Assembly (NCBI RefSeq): GCF_008039615.1
Contig: NZ_VDUZ01000017.1
Location: forward strand, 1 to 64,000
Source: Vineibacter terrae
Lineage (GTDB): Bacteria > Pseudomonadota > Alphaproteobacteria > Reyranellales > Reyranellaceae
Direction: 5' to 3'
DNA length: 64,000 nucleotides
Part shown: positions 26,123 through 37,610 of the stretch, in pieces
Numbering within the stretch: the first letter of the stretch is position 1
How the letters are laid out: each line of letters starts with the position of its first letter
Translations under genes and position numbers: made by a program
The notes under the pieces: model-generated
Database searches by the model: none
The model's input: the letters and a program-made list of their open reading frames with translations, nothing else
What the model was told of the DNA's origin: nothing

Positions 26123-27124
26123 TCATTCGCCAGAGACCGCTGCGGCGCGGAGTTCTGAGGGCGTCACGCCATAGCGACGGCGGAATGCACGATTGAAATA
26201 GGACAGATCCCCGAACCCGGCATCGAGCGCGATGGCGCTGATCTTCAGACCAACATGGCCTGGATCCGTCATCAGGCGATGCGCGCGCTCAAGACGTTGC
26301 GTAAGAACGTACTCAGTAAATGTCGTGCCCTCACGTTCGAACTGTCGCTGGACCCATCGCGCCTTGACCCGATGCTGCGCGGCGATCGTCGCCACGGACA
26401 GATCGGGCTGATCGAGCCGGTTTGCGATGTCCTGCTTGATAGCCCGCAACCGTGCCGCCTCGCCGCCCCGGCTCCTGGCGATCTCGGCTGCGTCGCGTGT
26501 CGCGCCGATGGCAAGCGTCATGAGATCGTGTATATGCGTCACGACCTGCTGTCGCAGGTCAGGTGCGGCGAAACCCTCGGTCTTCTCGATGAGGCCGATG
26601 TAGCGGATCATAAGCCGCAGTGCCGGATTGTGCGCCGGGATGGACCGGCAATAGGCAGCGTCGAGGTCGGCAACGGACGACGACAAGATGCGCCGCGGGG
26701 CCCGCACGTTGATGTATTGGCCGTACGACGGCACCTTCAGGCAGGCCGGCTCCGACGCGGTCATCACGCTCGCCTCGCCCGGCTTCAGATCGAGCGCGCG
26801 GCCGAGTTGACGCGCCTCGCAGGCGGAGGTCAGGCCGATGGTCATGAACACATCGTCGCTGTCGATGAACTCCCGCGGCAAACGATAGATCGCTGCGGAT
26901 CGTTGCGCCTTCGCGATCCCCAGGCCCGGCATGCGCCACAGGGTGGCTTCGGTACGAAACCCCTCGGCCGAGAGGGGCTCGATATCACGCTTCGACAGCG
27001 TCCGGCCGTAGATCTCACGGCACGCATCCAGGCGCTCGTGCGGCGCATAATCGTCGGTCGAGAACCGGACCACAGCGCAATTGCCGTAGTGGGCGACAGG
27101 TGGAATCGTGCTCGAAGTGCTCAT
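26123..27124 (-). CDS. AraC-family transcriptional regulator, copy B
   Basis: 333 residues, same length and layout as copy A, with the same start context (CGAGGTGAGC before ATG). Both share CAVVRFST near the N-terminus, ATIAAQHRVK and WVQR in the first helix-turn-helix region, and AIALD-GFGDLSYFNRAFRRRYGV at the second. The N-terminal sensor halves have diverged more than the DNA-binding halves, suggesting they read different signals but similar sites. The gene it faces is a collapsed remnant, so copy B may now regulate the neighbouring copy A unit or nothing local. Confidence 0.9.
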   Translation of the reverse strand: MSTSSTIPPVAHYGNCAVVRFSTDDYAPHERLDACREIYGRTLSKRDIEPLSAEGFRTEATLWRMPGLGIAKAQRSAAIYRLPREFIDSDDVFMTIGLTSACEARQLGRALDLKPGEASVMTASEPACLKVPSYGQYINVRAPRRILSSSVADLDAAYCRSIPAHNPALRLMIRYIGLIEKTEGFAAPDLRQQVVTHIHDLMTLAIGATRDAAEIARSRGGEAARLRAIKQDIANRLDQPDLSVATIAAQHRVKARWVQRQFEREGTTFTEYVLTQRLERAHRLMTDPGHVGLKISAIALDAGFGDLSYFNRAFRRRYGVTPSELRAAAVSGE

Positions 27125-27289
27125 GTTCAGCTCACCTCGATGTTGGTCACTCCGTGCGTGTCGCCGCGCCAACCTCTCAGGTCCCCGTTCTACTCGATTG
27201 TCGCGGCAGTCCAAGAGGGAACGGGTCGAGACCCTTAAGATAGCACAAATAATGATTGAGTGCCCACTGATAAATTTCAACAGCAAAAT

Positions 27290-27380
27290 GAATTCGAGAA
27301 GCGATCTGTCGACCCGGCAAGCGGCGCCCGGGCCTGGCTGCACCCGCCGGCACATGAAAAAGGCGCTCCTAAGAGCGCCC
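27290..27380 (+). pseudogene. Head-tail remnant of a second copy of the small island gene
   Basis: 27290-27338 aligns with the beginning of the gene at 25272 (shared GAATTCGA, AGCGATCTGT, GACCCG, GCGGCG and CTGGC blocks), but the ATG has become AGA. It then joins directly to the sequence found after the end of the intact gene (CACCCGCCGGCACATG versus CACCCACCGACACATG) and the terminator. The whole body of the gene, about 0.7 kb, is missing, as expected from one internal deletion. Confidence 0.65.
27362..27379 (+). terminator. Second copy of the island terminator
   Basis: GGCGCTC-CTAA-GAGCGCC forms a 7-bp stem and a 4-base loop followed by CTCTCCATACCCT, matching the one at 26060-26079 and its downstream flank. 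It lies just beyond the collapsed gene copy. Confidence 0.6.
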
Positions 27381-27408
27381 TCTCCATACCCTAACCGGCC
27401 CGTTCGAT

Positions 27409-27493
27409 TGGTGCGGCCGAGAAGACTCGAACTTCCACGGTGTTACCCGCTAGCACCTCAAGCTAGTGCGTCTACCAATTCCGCCACGGCCGC
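27409..27493 (-). tRNA. tRNA-Leu, anticodon GAG
   Basis: 85 nt class II tRNA. The acceptor stem GCGGCCG pairs with CGGCCGC, the CCA end is encoded, and the D-arm region is TGGCGGAATTGGTAGACGC. The anticodon stem is CTAGC/GCTAG with loop TTGAGGT (anticodon complement at 27457-27459), then a long variable arm and T-loop TTCGAGT. It reads CUC/CUU leucine codons. Its 3' end is the attachment point of the island to the left. Confidence 0.95.
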
Positions 27494-27537
27494 ATCCGAT
27501 CGGCCAGTCGGGGTGGCCCACTGAAGGAGCCGGGCGG

Positions 27538-27566
27538 GAGATAGCAAATCGACTCGCCCAGGGCAA
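27538..27566 (-). promoter_or_regulatory. Candidate promoter of tRNA-Leu
   Basis: On the minus strand TTGCCC (27566-27561) and TATCTC (27543-27538) are 17 bases apart, about 45 bases before the mature tRNA 5' end. Confidence 0.4.
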
Positions 27567-27593
27567 GGCTGCGCCGTCACGGAAAGGCCTGCC

Positions 27594-28358
27594 ATGGACG
27601 GATACGGCCGACCGGCCCATATTGCCGCCATGACCGGACCAGCCGACCCGGAATGGCGGATCGAGGACCACGCCGTGCCCTATCCCGAGGCGCTGGCGGC
27701 AATGGATGCGCGCGTCGCCGCGATCCATGCCGGCACGGCGCCCGAGCTGGTGTGGCTGCTGGAGCATCCGCCGCTCTACACCGCCGGCACCAGCGCCAAG
27801 CATGCCGACCTGCTCGTGCGCGACCGGTTCCCGGTCTATCCCACCGGCCGCGGCGGCCAGTACACGTATCACGGACCGGGCCAGCGCGTGGCCTACCTGA
27901 TGCTCGACCTGCGGCGCCGGCGCATCGGCGTGCATCGCTACGTGCGCCATCTCGAGGAATGGGTGATCCGCGCCCTGGACCGCCTCAATGTGCGCGGCGA
28001 GCGGCGTGAAGGCCGCATCGGAGTCTGGGTGACACGGCCGGACAAGCCACCGCGCATGGCGCTGGACGGCATGCCCCACCCCACCGAGGACAAGATCGCG
28101 GCCATCGGCGTGCGGGTGCGCCACTGGGTGGCCTTCCATGGCGTGGCCATCAACGTCGCGCCGGACCTGACGCATTTCGGCGGCATCGTGCCTTGCGGCA
28201 TCAGCGAGCATGGCGTGACATCGCTGGCCGATCTCGGCCTGACCGCCGGCATGGCCGACCTCGACCTGGCCCTGCGCGCGACGTTCGACGACGTTTTCAG
28301 CGCCGAGCCCGCGCCGGCCGAGGCGATCGGCGTTGACGCCACGCTCGCAACGGCCTGA
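27594..28358 (+). CDS. lipB: Lipoyl(octanoyl) transferase
   Basis: 254 residues. LipB transfers octanoyl groups from acyl carrier protein to lipoyl domains of 2-oxoacid dehydrogenases and the glycine cleavage H protein. The signatures are [14 protein letters not shown], the lid segment [16 protein letters not shown], the catalytic Lys in [20 protein letters not shown], and the acyl-carrying Cys in [17 protein letters not shown]. The start is the ATG with upstream GGAAAGG; an internal ATG at 27630 lacks a site. It is convergent with the TMEM43-family gene, 15 bases apart. Confidence 0.95.
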   Translation: MDGYGRPAHIAAMTGPADPEWRIEDHAVPYPEALAAMDARVAAIHAGTAPELVWLLEHPPLYTAGTSAKHADLLVRDRFPVYPTGRGGQYTYHGPGQRVAYLMLDLRRRRIGVHRYVRHLEEWVIRALDRLNVRGERREGRIGVWVTRPDKPPRMALDGMPHPTEDKIAAIGVRVRHWVAFHGVAINVAPDLTHFGGIVPCGISEHGVTSLADLGLTAGMADLDLALRATFDDVFSAEPAPAEAIGVDATLATA

Positions 28359-28373
28359 CGCCGGCGCCCGCCC

Positions 28374-29786
28374 CTACCGCACCACCGGCCCTTGCGGCGA
28401 TGTCCCCTGCTGCGGGTTCTGCTGCCACTGCCCCGGAGGCTGCTGCCACTGGCCGGGCGGCATGGGCGGCGGCTGCCATTGCCCTGGCGGCATCTGGCCC
28501 ATCGGCACCTGCGGCGGCATGCCGTAGCCCGGCGCCGCGGGCGCCATGCCCGCGGGCACTGCGACCTGGCGCGCCGACCGCCGGCCGCGGCCGAGGAACC
28601 AGAGACCGAGCGCGATCCCGACGCCGACAACCAGCACCAGGATGCCCACGATCGGCCGGTAGTACAGCCAGGCGACGGCAATGGTGATCGCCGACAGCAC
28701 GGCCGTCATCGCCAGCCCGATCGCCCCCGTGCCCAGGCCGATGATGTCGCCGAGGAACGGAATGACATCACCCACCACGCTCAAGGGCCGGAAGAACAGC
28801 ACGAAACCGATGAACATGACCAGCGCACCGACCGCGCGCAGGATCCAGGTCATGACCGTGTTGGCATCCTGGGCCGCCGTGAACATCTGCGCCGCCGGCA
28901 CCACCCCCTTCTCGACCATCAGCAGGCGGTCGCCAGCAGCGGTCTGATAGGGCGCGAAGCCGTTGCCGGCCTGCTGCGCCACGACGCTGATCTGGCTCGC
29001 CGTCACCGCCTCGTACGAAATCCGCAGGTCGCCGATCTGGGGGCTGTCCGGGTCGCGGCCGACATAAAGACGGCCATCGACGACACGCACGGGCTCGCCC
29101 ACGGTCTGCCGTGCACGCGCTTCGGCAGCGGCATCGACGGACAAGGGCTCACCGCCGCTCAGCCGGCCCAGGACATTCGGCGATGCATCGAAGGCACCCA
29201 GCGATGCCTTCGCGACCGTGACGCTGCGGCTGCTGTAGCGCATCGGCGGGTTGTGATGGTTGCCCGGCTGCTTGAAGCGCGTCGAGTCATGCAGACGATC
29301 GCTCCATTCGCGGACGTAGCTGTAGGTCGTGACCGTCTCCTCGCCGCCGCCGAGCTTCTTGCGGGTTTCGCTCCGGCTCTCCTCCTTCCACTGGTACATC
29401 TCGACCTTGCGGATCAGGCGCACCGCCTGTGCCGTGACGCCGAACTCGGCGTCCGACACCGAGCCGCCCAGGGTCAAGGGGCCGGCGACATGCACCAGCT
29501 TGCCCTGGTTGGCCGGGTCGACACGATCGGCCGACACGGATTGCACGATGCCGGCGCCCTCGGTCAGGGAACGTGCCGTGGTCACGGCCCGGCCCTCGTT
29601 CCAGAACAGCAGGACCACCGATACCGGAATCAACAGCAGGCCGATCAGGACGCCGACAATGGCCTGCTTCAGCCGCCCGAACCAGGACGTCTGGGTCGTC
29701 TCGGTGAAGCTGTCGCCGCCGTAGCCGCCGGCACCGCCTGGTCCGTCAGACCACGACGGGCCGCTTGCCTGATTGTCGTCGGACAT
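28374..29786 (-). CDS. TMEM43 family membrane protein
   Basis: 470 residues from an ATG with GGGGAGAG upstream. One N-terminal hydrophobic segment (about 40-60, IVGVLIGLLLIPVSVVLLFWN) is followed by the TMEM43 signature NEGRAV and a large extracytoplasmic region. Then come a run of hydrophobic segments near 310-410 and a Pro/Gln/Gly/Met-rich tail of short repeats (MPPGQWQ-type) of about 45 residues. Bacterial members are of unknown function; the eukaryotic homologue is an inner nuclear membrane protein. The repetitive tail is probably disordered and cytoplasmic. It is the last gene of the run that starts with the TauE-type permease and acylphosphatase. Confidence 0.85.
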   Translation of the reverse strand: MSDDNQASGPSWSDGPGGAGGYGGDSFTETTQTSWFGRLKQAIVGVLIGLLLIPVSVVLLFWNEGRAVTTARSLTEGAGIVQSVSADRVDPANQGKLVHVAGPLTLGGSVSDAEFGVTAQAVRLIRKVEMYQWKEESRSETRKKLGGGEETVTTYSYVREWSDRLHDSTRFKQPGNHHNPPMRYSSRSVTVAKASLGAFDASPNVLGRLSGGEPLSVDAAAEARARQTVGEPVRVVDGRLYVGRDPDSPQIGDLRISYEAVTASQISVVAQQAGNGFAPYQTAAGDRLLMVEKGVVPAAQMFTAAQDANTVMTWILRAVGALVMFIGFVLFFRPLSVVGDVIPFLGDIIGLGTGAIGLAMTAVLSAITIAVAWLYYRPIVGILVLVVGVGIALGLWFLGRGRRSARQVAVPAGMAPAAPGYGMPPQVPMGQMPPGQWQPPPMPPGQWQQPPGQWQQNPQQGTSPQGPVVR

Positions 29787-29870
29787 TCCGACTCTCCCCG
29801 GAGCCGCGCGCCCCTGTCCCATTCTACGCCGCAGCACGCCAGCGCCCAAACAAAAAGTGATCGCTCGCCC

Positions 29871-30170
29871 CTAGACGGTCGGTTTATGCGCGAAGCCGTC
29901 CAGCGCCGGGGCTATCGCGGGTTCGGCATCGACGGCGTCCACGCGCGCCAGCGATGGCCCCCGGCGGCAATCGGCGAGCATGTGGTCGACAATGGGGCGC
30001 GGACCGACGAACAGCGCCTCGACGGAGCCGTCGACGCGGTTGCGCACCCAGCCACGCAGACCCAGCGCCCGGGCGCGCCGCACGGTCCAATCGCGGAAGC
30101 CGACACCTTGCACCCGACCGCGGATACGCGCCTGGACCGCGATGATGTCGTTGTCGGTCGATGCCGTCAT
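29871..30170 (-). CDS. acyP: Acylphosphatase
   Basis: 99 residues. The active-site loop GRVQGVGFR carries the phosphate-binding Arg26, and the catalytic Asn44 lies in [12 protein letters not shown]. It hydrolyses acyl phosphates such as 1,3-bisphosphoglycerate or carbamoyl phosphate. The gene lies 12 bases after the TauE-type permease gene, likely in one transcript. Confidence 0.93.
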   Translation of the reverse strand: MTASTDNDIIAVQARIRGRVQGVGFRDWTVRRARALGLRGWVRNRVDGSVEALFVGPRPIVDHMLADCRRGPSLARVDAVDAEPAIAPALDGFAHKPTV

Positions 30171-30182
30171 GATGGCACCTCC

Positions 30183-30938
30183 TCAGCCTGACAGCGCCTG
30201 CCAGCCGTTCTGCACCGTCAGCACGATACCCGAGGCGGCCAGCAGCAGCAGCACGATGCGACGGAACTGCATCGGCGAAACGTGCCGGTAGGCGCGTGCG
30301 CCAAGCCAGGCTCCGCCAACCAGGCATGGCAGCAGAATCGCAAAGCGTTCGAGCGTCGCCACGGTCACGTACCCTGCCACCACGAGCCCGGTCAGGGACA
30401 CGATATGGCAGAAAGTATTGAAGACCATGAACAGCGCGCGCTGGCGCTCCTTGGTCCAGACGCGCGCCACGGCCCACATCGCGGGGACGACGCCGCTCAG
30501 CCCCGCCAGGCCGCCGAGCACGCCGCTCAGCCAGCCGATGGCGACCTCGGCCACCAGCCCATCGCGCGGGCGGGGACGCAGCCAGGGCCCGATCACGAGC
30601 TGGAAGGCGGCGAAGGCAATCAACAGCAGGCCGACGAACAGGCGGAACAACCCGAGATTGATATGCGCGATCAGCAGCGTGCCGATCGGCAGGCCGACGA
30701 TCGCACCGGCGATGTAGGGCGCCACCAGCTTCGGCTCGACGTCCCGCAACACGCTCGGCATCGCCGTAGCCTGCGACACCAACGAGCCGAACACCACCAT
30801 CGCCGCCAACTCGGCAAGCGGAAAGCGCCAGATCCAGAACGACAGCGACACCAGGGCGAAGGCGAAGCCCGACAGCCCCGAGACGAAGGCCGCGGCGATG
30901 GCGCCGGCGAGCAGGACGATCAGGTCAGTGGCGGCCAT
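30183..30938 (-). CDS. TauE/SafE-family sulfite exporter-like permease
   Basis: 251 residues and about eight hydrophobic segments. N-terminal LIVLLAGAIAAAFVSGLSGFAFALVSL is the characteristic first repeat with its G-x-G pattern, and GVLGGLAGLSGVVPAMWAV begins the second repeat. The family exports sulfite, sulfoacetate or other small organic anions. The ligand is unknown. It sits about 80 bases after pccA on the same strand and immediately before acyP. Confidence 0.88.
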   Translation of the reverse strand: MAATDLIVLLAGAIAAAFVSGLSGFAFALVSLSFWIWRFPLAELAAMVVFGSLVSQATAMPSVLRDVEPKLVAPYIAGAIVGLPIGTLLIAHINLGLFRLFVGLLLIAFAAFQLVIGPWLRPRPRDGLVAEVAIGWLSGVLGGLAGLSGVVPAMWAVARVWTKERQRALFMVFNTFCHIVSLTGLVVAGYVTVATLERFAILLPCLVGGAWLGARAYRHVSPMQFRRIVLLLLAASGIVLTVQNGWQALSG

Positions 30939-31016
30939 CGTCTATGCCGAATCATTGCGGCAACGCGAGGAGGCCCCCGCGAAAGGAGGCTCCATGCGCG
31001 GCAGACGACGAATCGA

Positions 31017-33142
<2,126 letters not shown>

Positions 33143-33143
<1 letters not shown>

Positions 33144-35263
33144 TACCCTTGCTCCTTCACAGACATCGTTCCATGGACCGGCCGTTCAGGCAGATCCAAA
33201 ACACGGATCACGAACGCCAGCCGCTCGGCAACCTCGGCCAGCGCCTTGTAGCGTCCGGACGCACCGCCGTGGCCGGCTTCCATCTCGGTGTGCAGCAGCA
33301 GCACATGGTCGTCGGTCTTCAGCGTGCGCAGCTTCGCCACCCACTTGGCCGGCTCCCAGTACGTAACACGCGGATCGTACAGCCCGGCGCTGACCAGCAT
33401 CGTCGGGTAGGCTTGCGCCACCACGTTGTCGTACGGGCTGTAGCTGGCCATGTAGGCGTGGAACACCGGATCGGCCGGGTTGCCCCATTCGACGTATTCC
33501 GGCGGCGTCAGCGGCAGGCTGGCATCGTGCATGGTCGACAGCACGTCGACGAAAGGCACCATCGCCAGCACCGCCGCGAACAGCTCCGGCCGCTGGTTCG
33601 CGACCGCGCCCATCAGCATGCCGCCGGCGCTGCCGCCCATGGCCGCGATCCTGCCGGGCGCCGCGACGCCGGCGCTCACCAGGTGCTCGGCGCAGGCAAT
33701 GAAATCGTCGAAGCTGTTGCGCTTCTTCAGCAGCTTGCCGTCGTCATACCAGGCCCGCCCCATCTCCTCGCCGCCGCGGATATGGGCGATCGCCCAGATC
33801 ATCCCGCGGCCCAGGAAAGGCAGGCGGTTGGCGGAAAAGCCGGCATCCATCGACATGCCGTAGGCGCCGTAGCCGTACAGCAGGACCGGCGCCGGGCCAT
33901 CGTCCACGGTCGCGCGGTGGCGGACGAGCGAGATCGGCACGCGCACGCCATCCTTGGCCGTCGCCCAAATGCGCTCCACGACGTAGTCATCAGGCGCGTG
34001 CGTGGGCACGCTTGTCTCCTGCACGATGTCAAGACGCGCCGTCGCCACCTCGTAGTCGTACCAGGTGCGCGGCCGCGCCGGCGATTCGTAGATCAGCCGC
34101 AGGGTGCGCCGGTCCCATTGGTGGCCATCGAGCGCCGAGATCGTGTAGGCGGGATCCGGGAACGAGATCACCTTGCCCGCCGACGCATCGCGGTGCTGCC
34201 CCGTCACCACGCGAACGCGCTTCTGCGCCTGGGTGCGCTCGACCAGCCACCAGAAGTCACGCGCCACGCCGAAGCCGCTGATCAGCGCCTGATCGGACGG
34301 CGGCACCACCTCCTGCCATCCCGACTCGCGCGGATCGTCGAGCGGTGCGCGCACCAGTCGGAAATTGTGGTGGCGGTCGTTGGTGCGGATCAGCAGCTCA
34401 TCGCCGCGGTCGGCCACGTCGTATTCATGGTCGGGCCGGCGCGCCAGCACGAGGCGCGGCACCGCCTCCGGCTCGGCCAGCGGCACCAACCGGGTCTCGC
34501 TGCTGTTCTTGGCCGCCGATTCGATATGCAGGAAACGGCCCGAGGCGCTCTCGCCGATCCCAACGAAAAAGACCGGATCGGTCTCCTCGTAGATCAGCGG
34601 ATCCTCGCCCGCATCCCCCAGCCGATGGCGGTGCACCCAGCGCGGCCGCTGCTTGTCATCCTGCCGGATGTAGAACAACGTGCGGCCGTCCGCCGACCAG
34701 CCCAGGCCCGACGAGCACGGCACCGCGGCCGTGTGCACGTCGGCGCCGGCTTGCAGGTCGCGGATCCGCAGACGCAGCCGCTCCGAACCGTCGATATCGT
34801 CGAGGATCGCCAGGAAGCGGTGGTCGGGCGAGACGGCCCAATCACGCACCGCATAGAAGCCGTAGCCCTCCGCCTCGCGATTGGCATCCAGGATGATCGT
34901 CTCCGGCGCCTCGAGGGTATCCTTGCAGTACCACAGCGGGTACTCCCGGCCCGGCTCGAAGCGCGCGCCATACCATCGACCATGGAGCCACGACGGCGGC
35001 GGGCTTTCGTCGGGGATCACCAGCGCCTTGAACTCGTCCAGCAATGCCGGCCGCAGGTCGCTGCTGCCGCCGAGCACCGCATCGACATAGGCGTTCTCCG
35101 CCTTGAGGTAGTCCAGCACCGCCTCGTCGCGCACGTCCGGATAGCCGGGATCCCGCAGCCAGTGGAAAGGGTCCTCGCGGCCATCGGCATGCCGATGCGG
35201 CACCTGCCGCGCGCGCGGCGGCGGCGGAAAGGCCGATTGGCGGAAGGGGTTCTGCGACGTCAT
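33143..35263 (-). CDS. ptrB: Oligopeptidase B-type S9 serine peptidase
   Basis: 706 residues. An N-terminal beta-propeller (about 60-400) is followed by an alpha/beta hydrolase catalytic domain. The catalytic Ser is in AAMGGSAGGMLMG; the His is in HTEMEAGHGGASGR, and YGYGAYGMSMDAGFSANRLPFLGRGMIWAIAHIRGG (in part) is typical of the oligopeptidase B group. It cleaves short peptides after basic residues in the cytoplasm; no signal peptide is present. The start used here is the ATG 15 bases after the pccB stop; a GTG 45 bases upstream would overlap pccB. It is placed between pccB and pccA, overlapping the latter by TAATG. Confidence 0.92.
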
Positions 35264-35277
35264 GCCGATGGCGTGGC

Positions 35278-36810
35278 TCAGAGCGGGATGTTGCCGTGCT
35301 TGCGCCACGGATTCTCGAGCTTCTTGTTCTTCAGCAGCGCCAGCGCCTTGCAGACCCGCCGGCGCGTGCCGTGCGGCATGATCACGTCGTCGATGAAGCC
35401 GCGGTTGGCGGCCACGAACGGGTTGGCGAACTTCTCACGGTATTCCTTCTCGCGGGCCGCGATCTTGGCGGGATCGCCGATGTCGGACCGGAAGATGATC
35501 TCGACCGCCCCCTTGGCGCCCATCACGGCAATCTCGGCGCCGGGCCAGGCGTAGTTGACGTCGCCGCGCAAGTGCTTGGACGCCATGACGTCATAGGCGC
35601 CGCCATAGGCCTTGCGGGTGATCACCGTGACCTTGGGCACCGTCGCTTCGGCATAGGCATAGAGCAGCTTGGCGCCATGCTTGATGATGCCGCCGAACTC
35701 CTGGGCCGTGCCCGGCAGGAAGCCCGGGACATCGACGAAGGTGACGATCGGAATGTTGAACGCGTCGCAGAAGCGCACGAAGCGCGCCGCCTTCTTCGAT
35801 GAATCGATGTCGAGGCAGCCGGCCAGGACCATCGGCTGGTTGGCGACGAAGCCCACCGTGTCGCCGGCCATGCGGCCGAACCCGGTCACGATGTTGCCGG
35901 CATAGTCGGGCTGCAGCTCGAAGAAATCGCCTTCATCGACAATTTTAGCAATCAACTCTTTGATATCATAAGGCTTATTCGGATTGGCCGGAACCAGGGT
36001 ATCAAGTGAGAAATCGTCCCGCGCCGGGTCATCGGCCGTTGGCCAATGCGGCACCTTCTCGCGATTGCTGAGCGGCAGGAAGTCGTAGAAGCGACGCAGT
36101 TGAAGCAATGCCTCAACATCATTCTCGAAGGCCACGTCCGCCACACCCGACTTGGTGGTGTGGGTGACGGCGCCGCCAAGCTCCTCCTGCGTCACCGTCT
36201 CATGCGTCACCGTCTTCACGACATCGGGACCGGTGACAAACATGTAGGAGCTGTCCTTCACCATGAAGATGAAGTCGGTCATGGCCGGCGAGTAGACCGC
36301 CCCGCCGGCGCAGGGGCCCATGATCATCGAGATCTGCGGAATGACGCCGGAGCTCATCACGTTACGCTGAAAGACATCGGCATAACCCGCGAGACTATCG
36401 ACACCTTCCTGGATTCGTGCACCGCCCGAATCATTGATGCCGATCACCGGCAAGCCATTCTTCATGGCCGTGTCCATCACCTTGCAGATCTTCTGCGCAT
36501 GAGCGTCGGACAGCGCGCCGCCGAACACCGTGAAATCCTGGCTGAAGACCATCACCGGGCGGCCATTGATGGTGCCGTGGCCCGTGATCACGCCGTCGCC
36601 CGGGATACGCTGCGCCTCCATGCCGAAATCAGTGCAATCGTGCTCGACGAACATATCGAACTCCTCGAAGGAGCCCTCGTCGAGCAGAACCTCCAGCCGC
36701 TCACGTGCCGTCAGCTTGCCCTTGGCATGCTGCGCATCGATACGGCGCTCACCGCCACCCAGTCGCGCCGCGGCGCGCTTCTTCTCCAGGAGCTGGAGGA
36801 TTTCCTGCAT
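35278..36810 (-). CDS. pccB: Propionyl-CoA carboxylase beta subunit (carboxyltransferase)
   Basis: 510 residues, the PccB length. The protein has the acyl-CoA carboxyltransferase N- and C-domains: [61 protein letters not shown] (in part), then [28 protein letters not shown] and [19 protein letters not shown]. The start follows GGGGAAA. First gene of the pccB-ptrB-pccA run. The stretch encoding about [18 protein letters not shown] (35940-35990) uses AT-ending codons (AAA, ATT, TTG, TAT, GAT) unlike the rest of the gene. Confidence 0.94.
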   Translation of the reverse strand: MQEILQLLEKKRAAARLGGGERRIDAQHAKGKLTARERLEVLLDEGSFEEFDMFVEHDCTDFGMEAQRIPGDGVITGHGTINGRPVMVFSQDFTVFGGALSDAHAQKICKVMDTAMKNGLPVIGINDSGGARIQEGVDSLAGYADVFQRNVMSSGVIPQISMIMGPCAGGAVYSPAMTDFIFMVKDSSYMFVTGPDVVKTVTHETVTQEELGGAVTHTTKSGVADVAFENDVEALLQLRRFYDFLPLSNREKVPHWPTADDPARDDFSLDTLVPANPNKPYDIKELIAKIVDEGDFFELQPDYAGNIVTGFGRMAGDTVGFVANQPMVLAGCLDIDSSKKAARFVRFCDAFNIPIVTFVDVPGFLPGTAQEFGGIIKHGAKLLYAYAEATVPKVTVITRKAYGGAYDVMASKHLRGDVNYAWPGAEIAVMGAKGAVEIIFRSDIGDPAKIAAREKEYREKFANPFVAANRGFIDDVIMPHGTRRRVCKALALLKNKKLENPWRKHGNIPL

Positions 36811-37610
36811 CGTGTTTCCCCGAACGGATCGGCCAAACGGCGGTTGCCCATAGCACTTGGGCCGGTGGGTTGCTAGGTGATCAGGCCGCAGAGTGAAACA
36901 ATCTTGCGCAGGCAAATCTCTTCGGCAGAAGGATCGCGATCACATCGCGGCAGAATTACCAGAAACTCTATCGAGCTGTGATTTCAAGGGCTTGCGGATG
37001 GTCAAAATTACGCCGGAAAACGGCCAGAAATTACCAGAAACCCTCGCCGCCCGTGCAGCAACCGCATCGCGCGATGTCCGCACCCGAGTCGGTGCAAATG
37101 GTGAGAGCAAGAACGACATCATGAACTCCGCACCCAAGAATTGGGCCAGTAGACAATACCACTTTCTTAATTGAAGAACAAGAACAAAATAGCAACATAA
37201 ATGACGAATGAGCTGGCCGGTGCAGCAGATGATCTGTCCGGTGCAAAACGACGTCGCGTTTGTTGACGCGCCGGAGCTGCCCCAGGGCCAGGGACGTTCA
37301 AGCTTCCCGATGAGGTAAGCCGAACCGGAGCAACCAGGCTGGCTGGAGGCAGCGGAACCGTTGGCGTGAGCGAGCGGACGTTCCGGCGCTGGTTCGGCGC
37401 TTGGAAGAGACAGAGGACGCAGGACTCTTGGATCGCGATTGGGCCGACGATCGGACCAACGGATGCCACCGCACCCGGCACCGGCCCACTTCGTGCACGC
37501 CAAAGCCGCGCCCACGAGTACTCTGGTGCATTGGACGCTGGCCAGCTCGCGCCCCATTTCCGCCACACGAGCTACAGCACACCGCAGTATCCGCTTCCTC
37601 TCACTCCCCC
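36811..37610. other. 800 bases without an intact gene at the left edge of the ietAS insert
   Basis: Neither strand offers a convincing complete gene. There is a near-repeat GAATTACCAGAAACTC (about 36952) / GAAATTACCAGAAACCCTC (about 37025), an AT-rich patch around 37155-37205, and a frame-disrupted transposase-like segment at about 37340-37450. Base composition is clearly less GC-rich than the pcc genes. It looks like decayed mobile DNA. Confidence 0.5.
37330..37455 (+). pseudogene. Decayed transposase N-terminus (helix-turn-helix fragment)
   Basis: Read across frames, the plus strand gives a Glu-Ala-Ala-Glu stretch, then GVSERTFRRW (37363-37392), and after a frame change RLEETEDAGLLDRDWAD (from 37398). 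Together this matches the recognition helix region of ISNCY/IS481-type transposases (…LSERTFRRWxRRYEEEGEAGLLDRRLG-like). At least two frame changes are needed and the catalytic part is not recognisable, so it is a relic. Confidence 0.5.

Larger units (their letters stand above)
23793..27432. mobile_element. Small genomic island at the tRNA-Leu 3' end
   Basis: A 3.6-kb segment bounded by the 27-base tRNA-Leu direct repeat. It contains two paralogous AraC genes, one intact and one collapsed copy of a small gene, and two near-identical terminators. Parts of it are visibly less GC-rich than the surroundings. No integrase gene remains, so it would be an immobile remnant or was mobilised in trans. 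Confidence 0.55.

Noticed and set aside
36893-37174. 93-codon plus-strand frame upstream of pccB
   Set aside because: No good ribosome-binding site, no recognisable domain, mixed codon use, and it spans the near-repeat TTACCAGAAAC twice; more likely non-coding decayed sequence.
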